The position numbers and the translations under genes are program-made. From positions 13,984,776 to 14,048,775 of the forward strand of contig JAKOON010000016.1 of the NCBI GenBank assembly GCA_022577435.1: a DNA stretch of 64,000 nt, read 5' to 3'. This DNA is from Embiotoca jacksoni. Taxonomy: Eukaryota > Chordata > Actinopteri > Embiotocidae. Shown here in pieces: positions 11,816 through 24,017 of the stretch. The notes beneath the pieces were generated by a model. That model had not been told where the DNA came from, ran no database searches, and worked only from the letters and a program-made list of their open reading frames with translations. How positions within the stretch are numbered: the stretch's first letter is position 1; each line of letters starts with the position of its first letter.

Positions 11816-13469
11816 AGAGGGTCGGATAAGGACTTGCTAACTTCTTAAAGTCTGAGGTTGAAGTTCCTCTCGCCGGTGTGTACGATGTGTTTATGAACAC
11901 GTGACCTCCACGTACACGTTATCCCCCGAGGCAGCAGACGGGGGTTTGTTCAGGTCTGTACAGTCAATCGCTGCATCCGCTGCGTGTCTTTGATCATGTG
12001 CGACGATCCACTTTTTGCAGATTAGCTCCACAAAAAGGCCGAGGCTCTGCTAGAAATAGACCAGATGAAGAAAAAGAAATTAAAAAAAAAAAATAAAAGC
12101 AAGTGAACACATCCTCCCCTCTGGGTTCCTGTCTGCTTTTGTTGACCTTATGTCATTCTCGGATGATGAATCAACGCCTCCTCTCAGCGGCGTTCGCCCC
12201 CGACGCGCTCGCACGGAAATGACCGGCAGCACATGTGGATTTCAAATGCGCGTCTCTCGTGCTCTGCTCTCTCTCCTCAGAGAAAAACAAGACGGTCGAA
12301 GCTGCCTGACCACAACAGCCAGGACCCCAAGAGAGACGGCGCGCTCTGGGAGAAACAAAACTCCTTGTCGGGGAGGAACAAGGGCAGATGGAGCGCCCGG
12401 CTGGAGAGGACGGGGGGCACGGCGGCCAGCGCGCTGAGGAGAGGCAACGGCCGGCGAGGAGGGAAGGCCAGCATCAGGCTGAAGACCCCGGAGGAGCGCG
12501 GGACGACGGGGGCCGGCGTCGACGCCGTGGTCGCCCACGACCTGTCCAGCAGCCGCAACTTCAGCGAGACGCGCGGCGGCGCCGACGGGGCGGCCAAGTT
12601 GCCGGGGGAGCCGGGCAGCGTGGACGGGGCGCACCAAGCCCCCAACGCCGACTTTGTGCCGAAGTGCGACATCGTCGGCAAAGACGCGCTGTCCGCCCTC
12701 CACCGCGCCGGGTCGCAGCAGTGCAGGCAGGAGCTCGCCAACATCGTGTGCCAGCATCGGGCCGGGCGGCTCATGCCGGACGCACTCCCTCAGTTCTGCC
12801 CTCAGCTCGGTGAGAACTCCCGAACGCACGTCTTCACCCGTTCATGCCGAAGCTGCAGCTCGTTCACACTCTGCGACGTCATCGTTCATTTATTAGTCTC
12901 ATTTTTTCATCCCAATATTTTCAGTCGGAACATCTCGTGACCAAATTGTTCTCGAAGTCTCCCCGAAACTGCCGTTGTGTGTTTCAGTGCTCCGGTGTTG
13001 CCTGAAGGTGGTGACGTACGATTCCCTGTCAGCGTGTTTTGATAAATCAAGTCAAGTATTCAAATAAAAAAAACAACTAAAAACAACCGAGACAAACGGT
13101 ATTAACAGTTGACGATTAGGTGTCGAACAAATGGTTAAGATTTCATTTTCTTCTTGCGTTCATTTTATGCCACTTTATAACAAGAGCCTCATCATAGTCT
13201 GATCGTACAACTCATGAAGAAGACACATTTATTGGCAGTCGTGTTTCATCTAGCAGGTTTTTTTTTTTTTTTTTATAGACGTGAACGGGAAAAAAAAAAT
13301 CCTTTAAAAGCATGACGATGATGCTCCGAAAATTTACTAATTGTGACAGACTTCATAACACGTACATAAATGAGTCATGCGTATAACTTCACATCGGACA
13401 CCACATGACGCTTAGACTTCACAGGAAGTCAATCAAGTCACACTCACTGCTGGTTTTGATATGCAGGGA

Positions 13470-13540
<71 letters not shown>

Positions 13541-16500
13541 CTTGGTGGTGCGTTCCTGTAAAGACAGTTGGACGCTTTGTTAAACGTGAAAGTCAAAGTA
13601 AAAAAAAAAAAAATCCGACAAATTTTCGACACTATTTGTAACGATCGGACACCCAGCTTCAGAGTTGTTGTTTTTTTGTCCTCTGAAACGTCCCTCGCCC
13701 TACGAGGTTCGTCCTTTATGTGTGTGTCCTCTTTGTGCAGGTGTGTCCCATCCGGTTCAAGCAGCCGGTGAGCTGGACAACAGCCTGTCCAAGGTGGACA
13801 ACCCCATCAGGGTGGCTTTCGTTCTGATGGTCCACGGCCGCGCCGTGCGGCAGCTCAAGCGTCTCATCAAAGCCATATACCACCGCGACCACTATTACTA
13901 CATCCACGTGGACATGGTAACCGCAGCGCCTTCAACCACGCACATCTCAGCCGTAACCGTGTCGTCGCCGTGCCGGCTGAACACGGAACCGAGTATCTGG
14001 AGCTCTTATTTGTCGCCGGCTGCGCTGAGCTTCCTGAACGCTTCGAGGTCTTCAGCCAGTCGTGAAGGTTAAATTTGTCCTTCGGGTGTCGCGGTGTGTT
14101 AAAGGGGATTAGCCGGGATAGAGTAACGCGGGGTTATTCTTAGGGGCTGGATTTACTCGGGGGAGAAGTCTGCCGCCGCGTGAAGCCGGGAGGCAAAAGA
14201 CAAAAATTGCACGGCCAGGGACGCTGAGACGGAGAGCTCAGGTGTCTGTTGTGTTGCTCCTGTGCGGGCCGCGAAGGTTGTGGAGTCGCAGGGGGACGCT
14301 CTGTTCTTCTGCCAAAAAAGAGGGAGGGAGGGGGGGGAGGAGGGGGGCGAACCTCATCCGTCTCCGAGGCAGACGCCTGTTTAATAGATGAGGCTGTGGA
14401 CGAGGTCAGGTCGTCCTGGGGTCCGTCCACCGGCTCCTCTGCACTCTTGTCCCCTCTTGAGGACGGTGAGTTGGGAATCACGCTCCCAACAGGCTGCTTG
14501 CTCGTTAGTTGGTAATTCATCTAATTAAGCTCCACGTGGCAATTAAAAAAGGTCTTTTTGACTCGGCAGCATTTGAGTCGTTGCACGCTTCACACACTTG
14601 CAGAGGTCCTCCATCCTCACTCATACAGCTTTAATGTTTGCACTAAGCTTGACAGCTGTGTCTCTTTAACTTCTTTCATCTCCTCCTCATGTTTAATCCG
14701 TGCTCTGCACTTTGCTGCAGAATATCCTGGAAGCTTAGTTCAACTTATTTCTGTCTGACTGTCACCTCGAGTCACCTAAAGGAGGAACAAAAAAAAACAA
14801 AACAAAAAAAAAACAGGCAAAAGCGTCCACACTTGGATTCGTCCTCGTGCCATCACGGCCGCTCAGCGCCATGTGGCCGCTGTTCTTCTCGGATCGCGTT
14901 CTCTTTCAACACGAGCCAGCTTGGCGCGGCGGTCTTGGCGCGGCGGCGGCTGCAGATTTTGTGGGAACGATTACGGAGCTCAAACCGGATCACGCTTGTG
15001 CTTCAGAAACAGTTTCCGCTCGTTTAACCGTTTGCTCTGAAATCTTCCAGCGGTCGGGCTACATGCATCGGGAGGTCCTGCGGATCGCCCAGCAGTTCCC
15101 AAACGTACGAGCCACGCCCTGGCGGATGGTCACCATCTGGGGGGGAGCCAGCCTTCTCAAGGCTTACCTGCGCAGCATGCAGGACCTGCTCTCCATGCTG
15201 GACTGGAAGTGGGACTTTTTCATCAATCTCAGTGCCACAGACTTCCCCACCAGGTTGGTCAGCCTGCTGCTCACAACAGTGGAGATCAGGATGAACTCCC
15301 AATTCAGCAAATCCAAAATAACTCCACGTGTGCATCTGGTTCGAGTTGTCTTCAGTCTTTATTGGGAGGTTGTTGCTCTGTTTCGATGTTAACCACGTTT
15401 GGTGAACCTACTTTATGTTTTCTGTTGTGTTCTTTAGTGTGTTCGCTCAGAGTGTTTAAGTCGTGCACAATTCTTCCACTTATTGTTGATTGGTTTTGAT
15501 TGGCTCGTACAAATTGGTGCCTCTTTCTGACCTTCTAAATCCTGCCAGTGTTTTTTTTGTTTTTTTCTCCGAGAATCTCCCAGACATCCTTTCTTTCTCG
15601 CCCCGACCCTCCCTCCCTCTTTAATTCTCACCGTGCCGCCCTCCTGCAGGACCAACGATGAACTGGTGGCGTTCCTGTCGCTGCACAGAGACAAGAACTT
15701 CCTGAAGTCCCACGGGAGGGAGAACGCCCGGTGAGGACGCTAGCTGTAAAATACACAACCCGCTAAAACACGGTCGGACGCCGTCCGGCTGAAATTCAAT
15801 CCGAGATCCCAGAAATGCTGGAGGGAGGTTAGTCTGTGAACCAGCATCAGGAAACGGGAGCACATTATGAACCTCGTGCTGTCGATGTCGGCGCCGACAC
15901 ACGAGAGGAATAAACGTGTTCAAGCTATTCAGCCGCATTATTAAACACTCGTGTGGCAGCTCAGAGAGAAAATGGTTTGTTTGATAAATGCTGAAAATAG
16001 CCCGGCGTTGTTGTTGTTGTTGTTTTTTCTTCTCTCAACCGTGCTCTGTGTTCAAGGTTCATCAAGAAGCAAGGCCTCGACCGCCTCTTCCACGAGTGCG
16101 ACAACCACATGTGGCGTCTGGGCGAGCGCAGCATCCCCGACGGCCTGGAGGTCTCGGGGGGCTCCGACTGGTTCGCGCTCACCCGCCGCTTCGTGAAGTA
16201 CGTCATCAACTCCCGGGACGAGCTGGTGTCGGGGCTGAAGCAGTTCTACTCCTACGCCCTGCTCCCCGCCGAGGTGAGTCCCGCCTCTCGCTTCCCGTCC
16301 TCCCCCGGCCCGAGTCACAGGAGATAATGTCTCCGATGCCTTTTCTCCTCAGTCCTTCTTCCACACCGTGCTGGGCAACAGTCACATGTGCGACACGCTG
16401 GTGGACAACAACCTGCGCGTCACCAACTGGAACCGCAAGCTGGGCTGTAAATGCCAGTACAAACACATCGTGGACTGGTGCGGCTGCTCGCCCAACGACT

Positions 16501-17077
16501 TCAAACCCCAAGACCTCATCCGGATCCAGGTGAGTTCCCCCCGGAGGAGAGAGGCGGAGAACGGCAACTCGCCCGTTTTATCGCTCGGTACAAAACTCCC
16601 GTCTGCTGTTTTCTCTCTCTCTCTCTCTCTCGCTCTCTCGCTCGCCCGCAGCAACTGACCCGTCCGACGTTCTTCGCCCGTAAGTTTGAGTCGTCGGTGA
16701 ACCAGGAAGCCATCGACATCCTGGACACTCACCTGTACGGGCAGTACGCTCCGGGAACCGTCGCCATCAAGGCGTACTGGGAGACGCTGTTCGAGCAGCC
16801 GGACGGCGTCGGCTCTCTCAGCGACGTGGCGCTCACCGCCTACGCTTCCTTCTTCCGCCTCGGCCTCAGGAGTCTGCCGACGGCGACGGGCGGCGTGGAG
16901 GTCTGCAGGTGGAGCGGCTCATCGTTTGCACATTTAATGCACGTCGTTGGTATCGGCCAGTAAAGGCTTCAAAATGAAATGTTGGTCGAATATTCAAATC
17001 TCTACTCACGCGATAAATGATACGACTAAATGATGGCAAAGTACCCGACGCCAGACGAAGTGCTCGATGGCAGGATG

Positions 17078-17170
<93 letters not shown>

Positions 17171-18955
17171 ATTGTGTCCAATGTCTTCCTCTTGAAACTG
17201 GAACCGACGCAGAAACTAACTTCATCTGTCGTCTGCGTTTTGTTTATTTTCCTCCCCGCAGGTTCGACCCAGTAGGCCACCCTCTTTCTGTACATTTGTA
17301 CTTTTATGATGACCGTTTCCAGGGTTACCTGGTCCGTCAGGAAGTCCAGGCCGCGGGGTCAAAGGTCAGGGAGACACTGGAGACGTGGGCCGTGCCTCAG
17401 GCCTCGCTCGTCCTCGAGAGGAACCTCAAAGAGTTTGAAAGACTCAAGAATCTGGAGGTAAGCAGTCTTTGAGAAGCTTCTTTTTTACTTTTCTGCACAA
17501 AGTTTCTTTTTTCGAAGGAACTTTTAAGATGAAGAAAACTGCTACGTGAGAAGATTCTCCGTCCGATAAGTTCAAATTGGGGCATTATCGGGGCGTGATC
17601 TGACCAGAACTCAACTTTGAAGTGTAATTAGCTTAAAAATATATGTTAATATTGAAAGGAAGGCGTATTCATTCACCCCGTCTTCAGATGAAGTATGAAA
17701 GTCAAAGACACGGGCGCCCTGTGAAGCGTCCTTCTGCCATATTGTGTCGCGTAAACCACTTGTTTGAGGACGTGAACAACGTTGTTTTTGTTTTTGTTTT
17801 TGTGTCCCCCCCCCTAACAGATCGGCACCGAGTGGGATCCCAAAGAGAGGATCTTCCGTAACTTCGGCGGGGTGGTCGGCCCGTTGGACGAACCTCTGGC
17901 GGTGCAGAAGTGGGCGCGCGGGCCGAACCTCACCGCCACCATCGTGTGGATCGACCCCGCTCTGGTGGTGGCCGCATCCTACGACATCACCGTGGACGTG
18001 GACGCGGAGTACACCCAGTACAAGCCGCCCCTGCAGCACCCGCTGCGGCCCGGCACGTGGGCCGTACGGGTGCTGAAGCAGTGGGAGCGCGTGGCGGAAG
18101 TTCGCTTTCTCGTCATGCCGTTAACCTTTAATAACAAGGAGCCGCTACGAAAAGGTGAGTCGTGGATTCACGGCACGTCGAGCGGATGAGCTCGGTGCCG
18201 TTGTTGATTGTTCTTGCCGTGACCAAACCGACGACGCGCTGCTCTGTTACCTCAGGACATGTTGACTCTCACCCTCTTTCTGTGGCTGTTGGAGCCCAAA
18301 TCGATGTGTTTTTTTAAAGCCACAGATTTGATGTCGGCAGCGAATATTCTCAGCACCAATCGGTTGGTGATGAATGAACATGTCAGCCAGGGCAGCTGGC
18401 GGGTTTTAAAAACATTAACGTAAACTACATCCGGTATCGGCGACACAGACGACGTGTCATTGGGACGAATTCATTGTTAGTTTCGTTCTTGATTTGTTGA
18501 CAAAATATTCTGGAATATCACCAGATTTATCCTGAAATATCGGCGCCGTGCTTGATACGTGACGACTCTGAAGTTTTGTCGGTTTGTTTCGAAACTCAGT
18601 TCTTCTTCTGTTTTTCCTTCTGCGCTCTCCAGAGGAGGACAGCTGGCTCCACGCAGGACCTCCAGGTAACTTGTACCTGGAGCAGAGCTTCCAGCAGCTG
18701 AGCTCGGTGCTGAAGCTGCCCCCCCAGGAGCCGGCCGCGCAGCGGGCCCAGCGTGACGGCCGCCTGGTGGGCCCGGCCCTGGAGGCGTGGGTGGACAGCA
18801 GCGTGGCCACCTTCTGGGTTATCGGTGACCTGTGCGCCACGGACGCCTCTTCCTGCCCGTCTTTGGGATCTTGCTCCAAGACGGCGTGGAGCTCCCTGTC
18901 CCCAGACCCCAAGTCGGAACTGGGCCCGGTGAAAAGTGACGGGCGGATCAGGTAG
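7740..18955 (+). CDS. xylt2: Xylosyltransferase 2 (11 coding exons, 874 aa)
   Basis: This Golgi type II enzyme of family GT14 transfers xylose from UDP-xylose to serines of proteoglycan cores, the first step of heparan and chondroitin sulfate linkage. Exons: 7740-7871, 12281-12809, 13741-13916, 15051-15253, 15650-15730, 16057-16273, 16353-16529, 16652-16908, 17262-17457, 17821-18154, 18633-18955. All frames join. The start MVASVRVQKL and the length (human 865 aa) identify XYLT2 rather than XYLT1. Residues 16-33 are the signal anchor, and 45-220 a basic, poorly conserved stem ending in a conserved Cys-containing block. The catalytic domain follows (IHVD 274-277, WRMVTIWGGASLL, DFFINLSATD, LLPAE/SFFHTV with Glu446 as the likely base, CKCQYKHIVDWCGCSP), then the C-terminal xylosyltransferase domain and the conserved end SPDPKSELGPVK. 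Oddities are M278 where human has Lys, and EWD (660-662) where human has DWD. An in-frame ATG at 7668 could add 24 residues. Confidence 0.96.
10819..10878. repeat. Perfect GC-rich hairpin followed by a (TCGG)n tandem repeat
   Basis: 10819-10830 (AGCGCCGTCGGC) and 10839-10850 are exact inverted copies around an 8-nt loop. Directly after, 10854-10878 is a TCGG tetranucleotide repeat of about six units. It lies inside xylt2 intron 1. Confidence 0.9.
11760..11813. repeat. (CA)n microsatellite
   Basis: A pure CA tract of about 54 bp in xylt2 intron 1, close to a poly-C run at about 11686-11698. Confidence 0.97.
13474..13539. repeat. (TG)n microsatellite in xylt2 intron 2
   Basis: A TG tract with one A interruption near 13505, ending about 200 bp upstream of the exon 3 acceptor. 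A long T-run and an A-run lie at about 13257-13300, further upstream in the same intron. Confidence 0.97.
17081..17169. repeat. (TG)n microsatellite in xylt2 intron 8
   Basis: An 89-bp pure TG tract in a 353-bp intron, ending 92 bp upstream of the exon 9 acceptor. It makes up about a quarter of the intron. Confidence 0.97.
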
Positions 18956-20991
18956 CCCCGCGACGAGAGAAACTGCAGACTCGTGTAACAGCGGGAAGGC
19001 CGCGGGAAAGCCGGACCTGCATCGGCGTGAACCGTCTCCGAGGTCGGCCGAGAGGGCGCGTAAACAACGCCGAGGCGTCTCTCCTGCAGCGGCGGGTCGC
19101 AAGCGCTCTCAGCGAAGCGGTAAAGAAAGGAGACGGCGCTGAGACTGCTGGAAATTTGCACACAGAAGACAACAAGCGCGAAGACTTGTATGATTGTTTG
19201 CCGAATTGAATGCCGATTGTGGGTTTTTTTTTTGTTGGTTTTTTAGCTGGCACGCAGGTTACCGGTCGGAGAATCTGTCAAGAACCCGCCGCGCGTGTTT
19301 GGACTCGTTTCTCTCTCCACGTCGAAAAGAGTCGGGAAGCAGCTGTTAAAAAGAAACGCGTCCGATCTTCGTTTCAAGGGAGAGTGGAACCTCTGAATCT
19401 TGTTACCGTGCTTATTTTAGAAGCGTTGCAACGTCAGCATATAGAACAGACGGATGAAGTGCACTTTTACTGTAAGACTACGACACGGAGGTCACGTGGT
19501 TCCAGCGGGAGGAGTGAAGAAGTCACGGATAAGGTCACATTGTTTGTTTGGTTTTGGCAGTCGTCGGGTCGCTGCTGTTGCACAGACACGTCGGTGAAGA
19601 CCTGCACTGTAAACGAGGGTTCGAAAAACACCAGAGAACAAAGTAATTCTTTGGGATAGAGTCTAATTTGACTTCCGATTACTGTGACATTATTTTTTAT
19701 TGTCCTTTTTTTTTTTTTTATGCATCCGTTTTGTCTGTTAGTTGTGTTCAATACGTGTTTAACAGTCTTTCCATTGTTCCAAAAAAAAAAAAAAAGCCCT
19801 TGAAGGTGTTTGCCTGGTGAAAGGAAGTGCCTCGACAGCTTCCAGTGCTGCATACAGCCGGGATGTTCAGTGTTCCTCTGAAAAAGTTGACTGAACGGCC
19901 TCAAGTTGCACCGTTTCATGGCAACTGGACAAAAAACTGCTGACGTGCTCGAAAGCTCCGGAGCAAGCGATTAGGTCGACCTTGATTCCGCGTTGCATTT
20001 CGGCTTTAAGTCGATTTAGCGAAATGTGGATGAAACGAGGAAGTAAAATTGGAAAAAAAAACGCCCGGATTCTGTTTTCGCAGCGTTTCGATGAGCAGAT
20101 TGAAACTGCTGGTGTTCGTATGTTCGCTGAGTGGAGCGCTTTGACCGGAACCAAAAAGAAACGGGCCTGTAACCCAACGAGCGAAAGGACGGTTGATTGT
20201 TGTTGTTTTTCCGCAGATTTCAAACTTTTCCTTCAATTTCAAGTCTTTTAAATTGCGGGCCGTCACGCAGCAGTCACGACTGCGTGTTTGTGTTGTTCGC
20301 CTCACAAGTCGGTTATTGTTCACGTTTCATTTCAACTTTTCACCTCCACCAACCACAAATGGTAAACGGCACGCTCCCTGTATGTTTGGGTTTTTATTGT
20401 TAGTGCGAGAATCGAAGCTGCCTTCATGAACAAAAAAAAGAAAGAAAGATGAATTGTTTACTTCGGGATAATAGCTTCCAGAGATGTGCCGTCCGTGTTC
20501 CGGTTTTGGATTTTCACTCCATTTTATGCAAACCTTTATTTTGTTACATAACAGTTGGCCACCACATGAGTTTTCAAGTGACCTTGTTTACCTTGCACAG
20601 CACAGTCGCTTCAGTGAAGCCCCGGTATTACCGAGATAAGAGAGCAGAGTAATAATAATGGGTGTAACAGATGTTATTTTTCTATGCGGATTGAGAGGAA
20701 TTATGTGTGTTGTCCGGTCATCTCTCGGCGGTCTAAACTATTCCAACTGCTGCCTAATTGTGTTACGTTTGACAATCCAGCTGTTTTCGGTGTCATCTGA
20801 AGCACAGCTTCTGTGTTTTGGGGGGCGGGAGGTTGACGTTTTCCGTCCGTGCCGCTGTGAGAAGCAGCAGCAGTCCGGCTGGTGAGTCGTCCTGTGGCTC
20901 TTATCCGAGTGTGGGAACTTTAGGCCGTCACTGTAGGCCTTCTGGGAAAGCTCGTAGGATAGACGTCCTGACTGATGACTCAATAAATAAA
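18956..20991 (+). other. Probable xylt2 3' UTR
   Basis: No further coding sequence follows the xylt2 stop. The first convincing polyadenylation signals are the overlapping AATAAA pair at 20982-20991, which would give a 3' UTR of about 2 kb. The minus-strand frames here are open by chance in CpG-rich DNA. Confidence 0.5.
20982..20991 (+). terminator. Candidate xylt2 polyadenylation signal
   Basis: Two overlapping AATAAA hexamers (20982-20987 and 20986-20991). A T-rich tract at about 21020-21040 follows and could serve as a downstream element. Confidence 0.5.
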
Positions 20992-21309
20992 AAAACACTT
21001 AGATTCAACATGATGTTTTGTTTCCTTTTTTTTTTTTCCCCCTCAATTTATTCTTGCTGTTTTTCAGTCTTAAATGAACCATTTTCAGTTTTCAGAAGGG
21101 TTTTTCTACGCAACTGCAGATTACTGCAGATATTTATGAGGAGGGAGCGGCGCTCTCCGGGGTGCTGAACACTTCCTTGTCAGTTCCTTATGGAAAAGCT
21201 TGACGAGGTTTACTTCATAAATACTGTAAACTACACTTGCGTGTTCATCTCCGACGGAAACTCTTTCATATTAATATTTAGGGTTATGCACGCTCATCGT
21301 GGCTCGGCA

Positions 21310-21315
21310 TATAAA
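21310..21315 (+). promoter_or_regulatory. TATA box candidate for the upstream rab37 promoter
   Basis: TATAAA occurs 134 bp before the ATG of exon 1a in otherwise mixed-composition DNA. It would start the long isoform only about 330 bp after the probable xylt2 poly(A) signal. Confidence 0.4.
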
Positions 21316-21443
21316 CCACCCAGGAGTAAAACACGCATGCAGAATAGGAGGGGTGGACAAAGGGCAACAAACCGAACAGACAGAGAGGACGGGAACCTGC
21401 AAGATCTCACCTGTTTGAGGCCAGAAATCTGTAGCTGTTTAAT

Positions 21444-23941
21444 ATGATGGAGGTGGATGAGGTCGCTGAGACTCGGAAGCTGGAGGAGGCGAAGATGGTG
21501 TCCTCCGACAGCGCGTACGGATCATCTGCCGTGGACTCGGACACCGAGGACGGACAGACCCCCACATCCGACACCTGTCCTTATAATGAAGACCTAATGC
21601 ATAAGGTAGGTGTCAATCAAGGTGTCCCATCTTTGGGAAAATGTTGCAGTGAACTTTAACAAAAGTCAACGTCACGTATAGACGTGTGCGGTTACTGGAG
21701 GTCGAGAAGTTCGTTTCAGCACGGTTTGTACAAATGATAGCAGCTACGAGAAACGATCAGCATACCAACTGGAAAACGCATTCAAAATGTAAACTAGATT
21801 GGGAAATATTATATAAGAATAACATTTATAGTTATGTATTTCAAAGTAATTAGAAAACTAAAAATCTATGAAAACTCACTATGATGAAATTATTTGTGTT
21901 TATTGGACATTTGGTAGAGACACTTTCTCTGCATGGGGATCACTGCTGTAAACCACTGGCAGTCGAGTAAGTACAATCCGGTGAAATCCAGCATTACATC
22001 CCTGTAATGAATCCTACCTGTAATAAGTCATGAGGTTGGAGAATAAAACTAAATAAACACCTCAGAAAGCACAATCGTTATTGTTTGTTGTTTAATCTCT
22101 TGGAGGCCTTTTATTGGTGCGTCTGTTGTCTGAGCGCTTGGTCGGCTGAGAGAGGGTCGGAAACATTTTTCACTTTGAAATCCTCACCTGGAGGATCAGA
22201 CGTTCAGGTGGGATGAGATCCTCACTGGTATTTATGACTAATCCTCTGTTTATGATCACAAAGTCAACAGCTGGCTTCCTCACTAACACTAATCCACCTG
22301 TACACACACCCAGACACACACCCACACACACACACACACACACACAACATCACTTATGTGGCAAAAGCAATTAACAAACCAAAAAATGAAAACAAGTATT
22401 GTGCACATGTGTAGCATTAGTATTTTTCTATTATTCTAATTATTACGGCAGTTAAACATCTTCAAATTGAAGAGATGACCATTCTTACACACTCACAGAC
22501 GAGGTGGGTTTTATTGCTCCAGCTCTGCAGCTGCTCTCATACTTGGAGCTCTAGATGCTTCAAGAGCCTTGATAATTCAATTATTGAATATTTGTGAAAG
22601 AAGTATTGTATTGTGGCGTGCGGAGAACCAGCTCCTGCTTCCTCGCTAATTAAAATATGCGGTTGTGTTTGTTGTTTTGCCGAGTTGCAGCCTGCCAGAA
22701 ACTACGGAGCTCACTTCATACTGCTGCTTCCAGTTTCTTACAGGCTGAAATGAGCCAGCTGGCGTTCAGCTCTTTAAATATCCTGTAGATTTTGAAGTTC
22801 TATATGAAAACGTGTGATAGAAAACTGCTTTAATGAGAAAATTTGAAATGATGAATGTAATGTGCAAAAAAACATCAATGGAAAGCTGCTCAGTGTTATA
22901 GAAAAAGGGAAACGGGATGATGTGCTCTTCTGAATTTGACTTCTGAAGTAAAAATTCTTAATGCGACAGCTTAATGTGGAGTTATCGGCATGTGAGGACA
23001 TACAGCTTAATTACATTGTCATCTCCTGTTTGGGTCTCCAGGAGGATCCATGCCGTGTTACTCACATTTTTAAAAAAAAAAATCCAATTTCATTGAAAAA
23101 ACAGCGGGAAAAGTACCAAAAATGTAAAATAGCCACTGGTTTTTCACGGTTCCGACACAAATCTCTGATGAACTCAGAGCAATCTCACGTTGCCATGGAG
23201 ACATATTCAACATCTCCACCCTTGCTCTTGCCCACCTCCACCCTGACTATGCACACCACTTCCCAAAGTGCTGTGTGGAGACGGAGCTCCTCTGCTCCTG
23301 CTGCTCTCTTCTCCAGCAGCATCAGTCCTGAGAACGTTTACATGCCAACATCAAAGTTTGATGTCGGCAGCATTAAATCGTAATGTGTTGATTTCACACC
23401 GGCCATGTAAACACTTCATCCACAGAGCAGCCCGCCCGTGGTCGACATCATTTATTTCTCAGGTAGAGTTTCCGCTTCCTCCCGCTGTGTGGAGGGACGT
23501 CTGCGGTCGAGCTCAGAAAACTCTTCTTGATGTCATTCAAAAAGAAAAGCATCCTCTGTGAATATTATTCATCCTGTCTGGTCTGGAAGGATCACTGTCT
23601 GCCTGCTGGATTTCTGAAGCTCTTTCTGTATTTCCAGCGCAGAGATTGCTGCTCTGCTCAGTGTTTTAGAGGAGCCACATTCTCAGAGACCAAACAGCGA
23701 AATCCACTTCAACCAACCACATTTTCATCCTGTACATCAGCTCAAACTGTCACCAAGTTAGATTTTTAACGGCAGAGCGAGTCGAACGGGCAGAGCATGA
23801 ATCTCGGTGATTAAAGTGAGCTTTTTTTTTTCAAGTGGCACAGTGCTGCATGCTGTCACGCTGCACCGTATGTGGGCTCCTCTTTGAGACTGCAGATGGA
23901 AGCAGGCGGCGGGGTCGGGCCTGCTGGAGGAGGAGGAGGAG

Positions 23942-24017
<76 letters not shown>

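Larger units (their letters stand above)
7872..12280 (+). other. xylt2 intron 1, CpG-rich
   Basis: A 4.4-kb intron with repeated CpG-dense patches at about 8500-9100, 9540-10050 and 10560-11030, unlike the AT-rich DNA upstream. It contains a perfect 12-bp-stem hairpin, a TCGG tandem repeat and a CA microsatellite. The Arg/Pro-rich frames on the minus strand at 10577-11100 come from these repeats and CpG-rich DNA. No further exon is supported. Confidence 0.6.

Noticed and set aside
12242..12829. 195-codon open frame on the minus strand across xylt2 exon 2
   Set aside because: Exon 2 is very GC-rich, which removes stop codons in every frame. The plus-strand frame matches XYLT2 and the minus frame has no recognisable content.
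18457..19161. 234-codon open frame on the minus strand over the last xylt2 exon
   Set aside because: It is antisense to the conserved xylt2 C-terminus in CpG-rich DNA and has no splice context or similarity.
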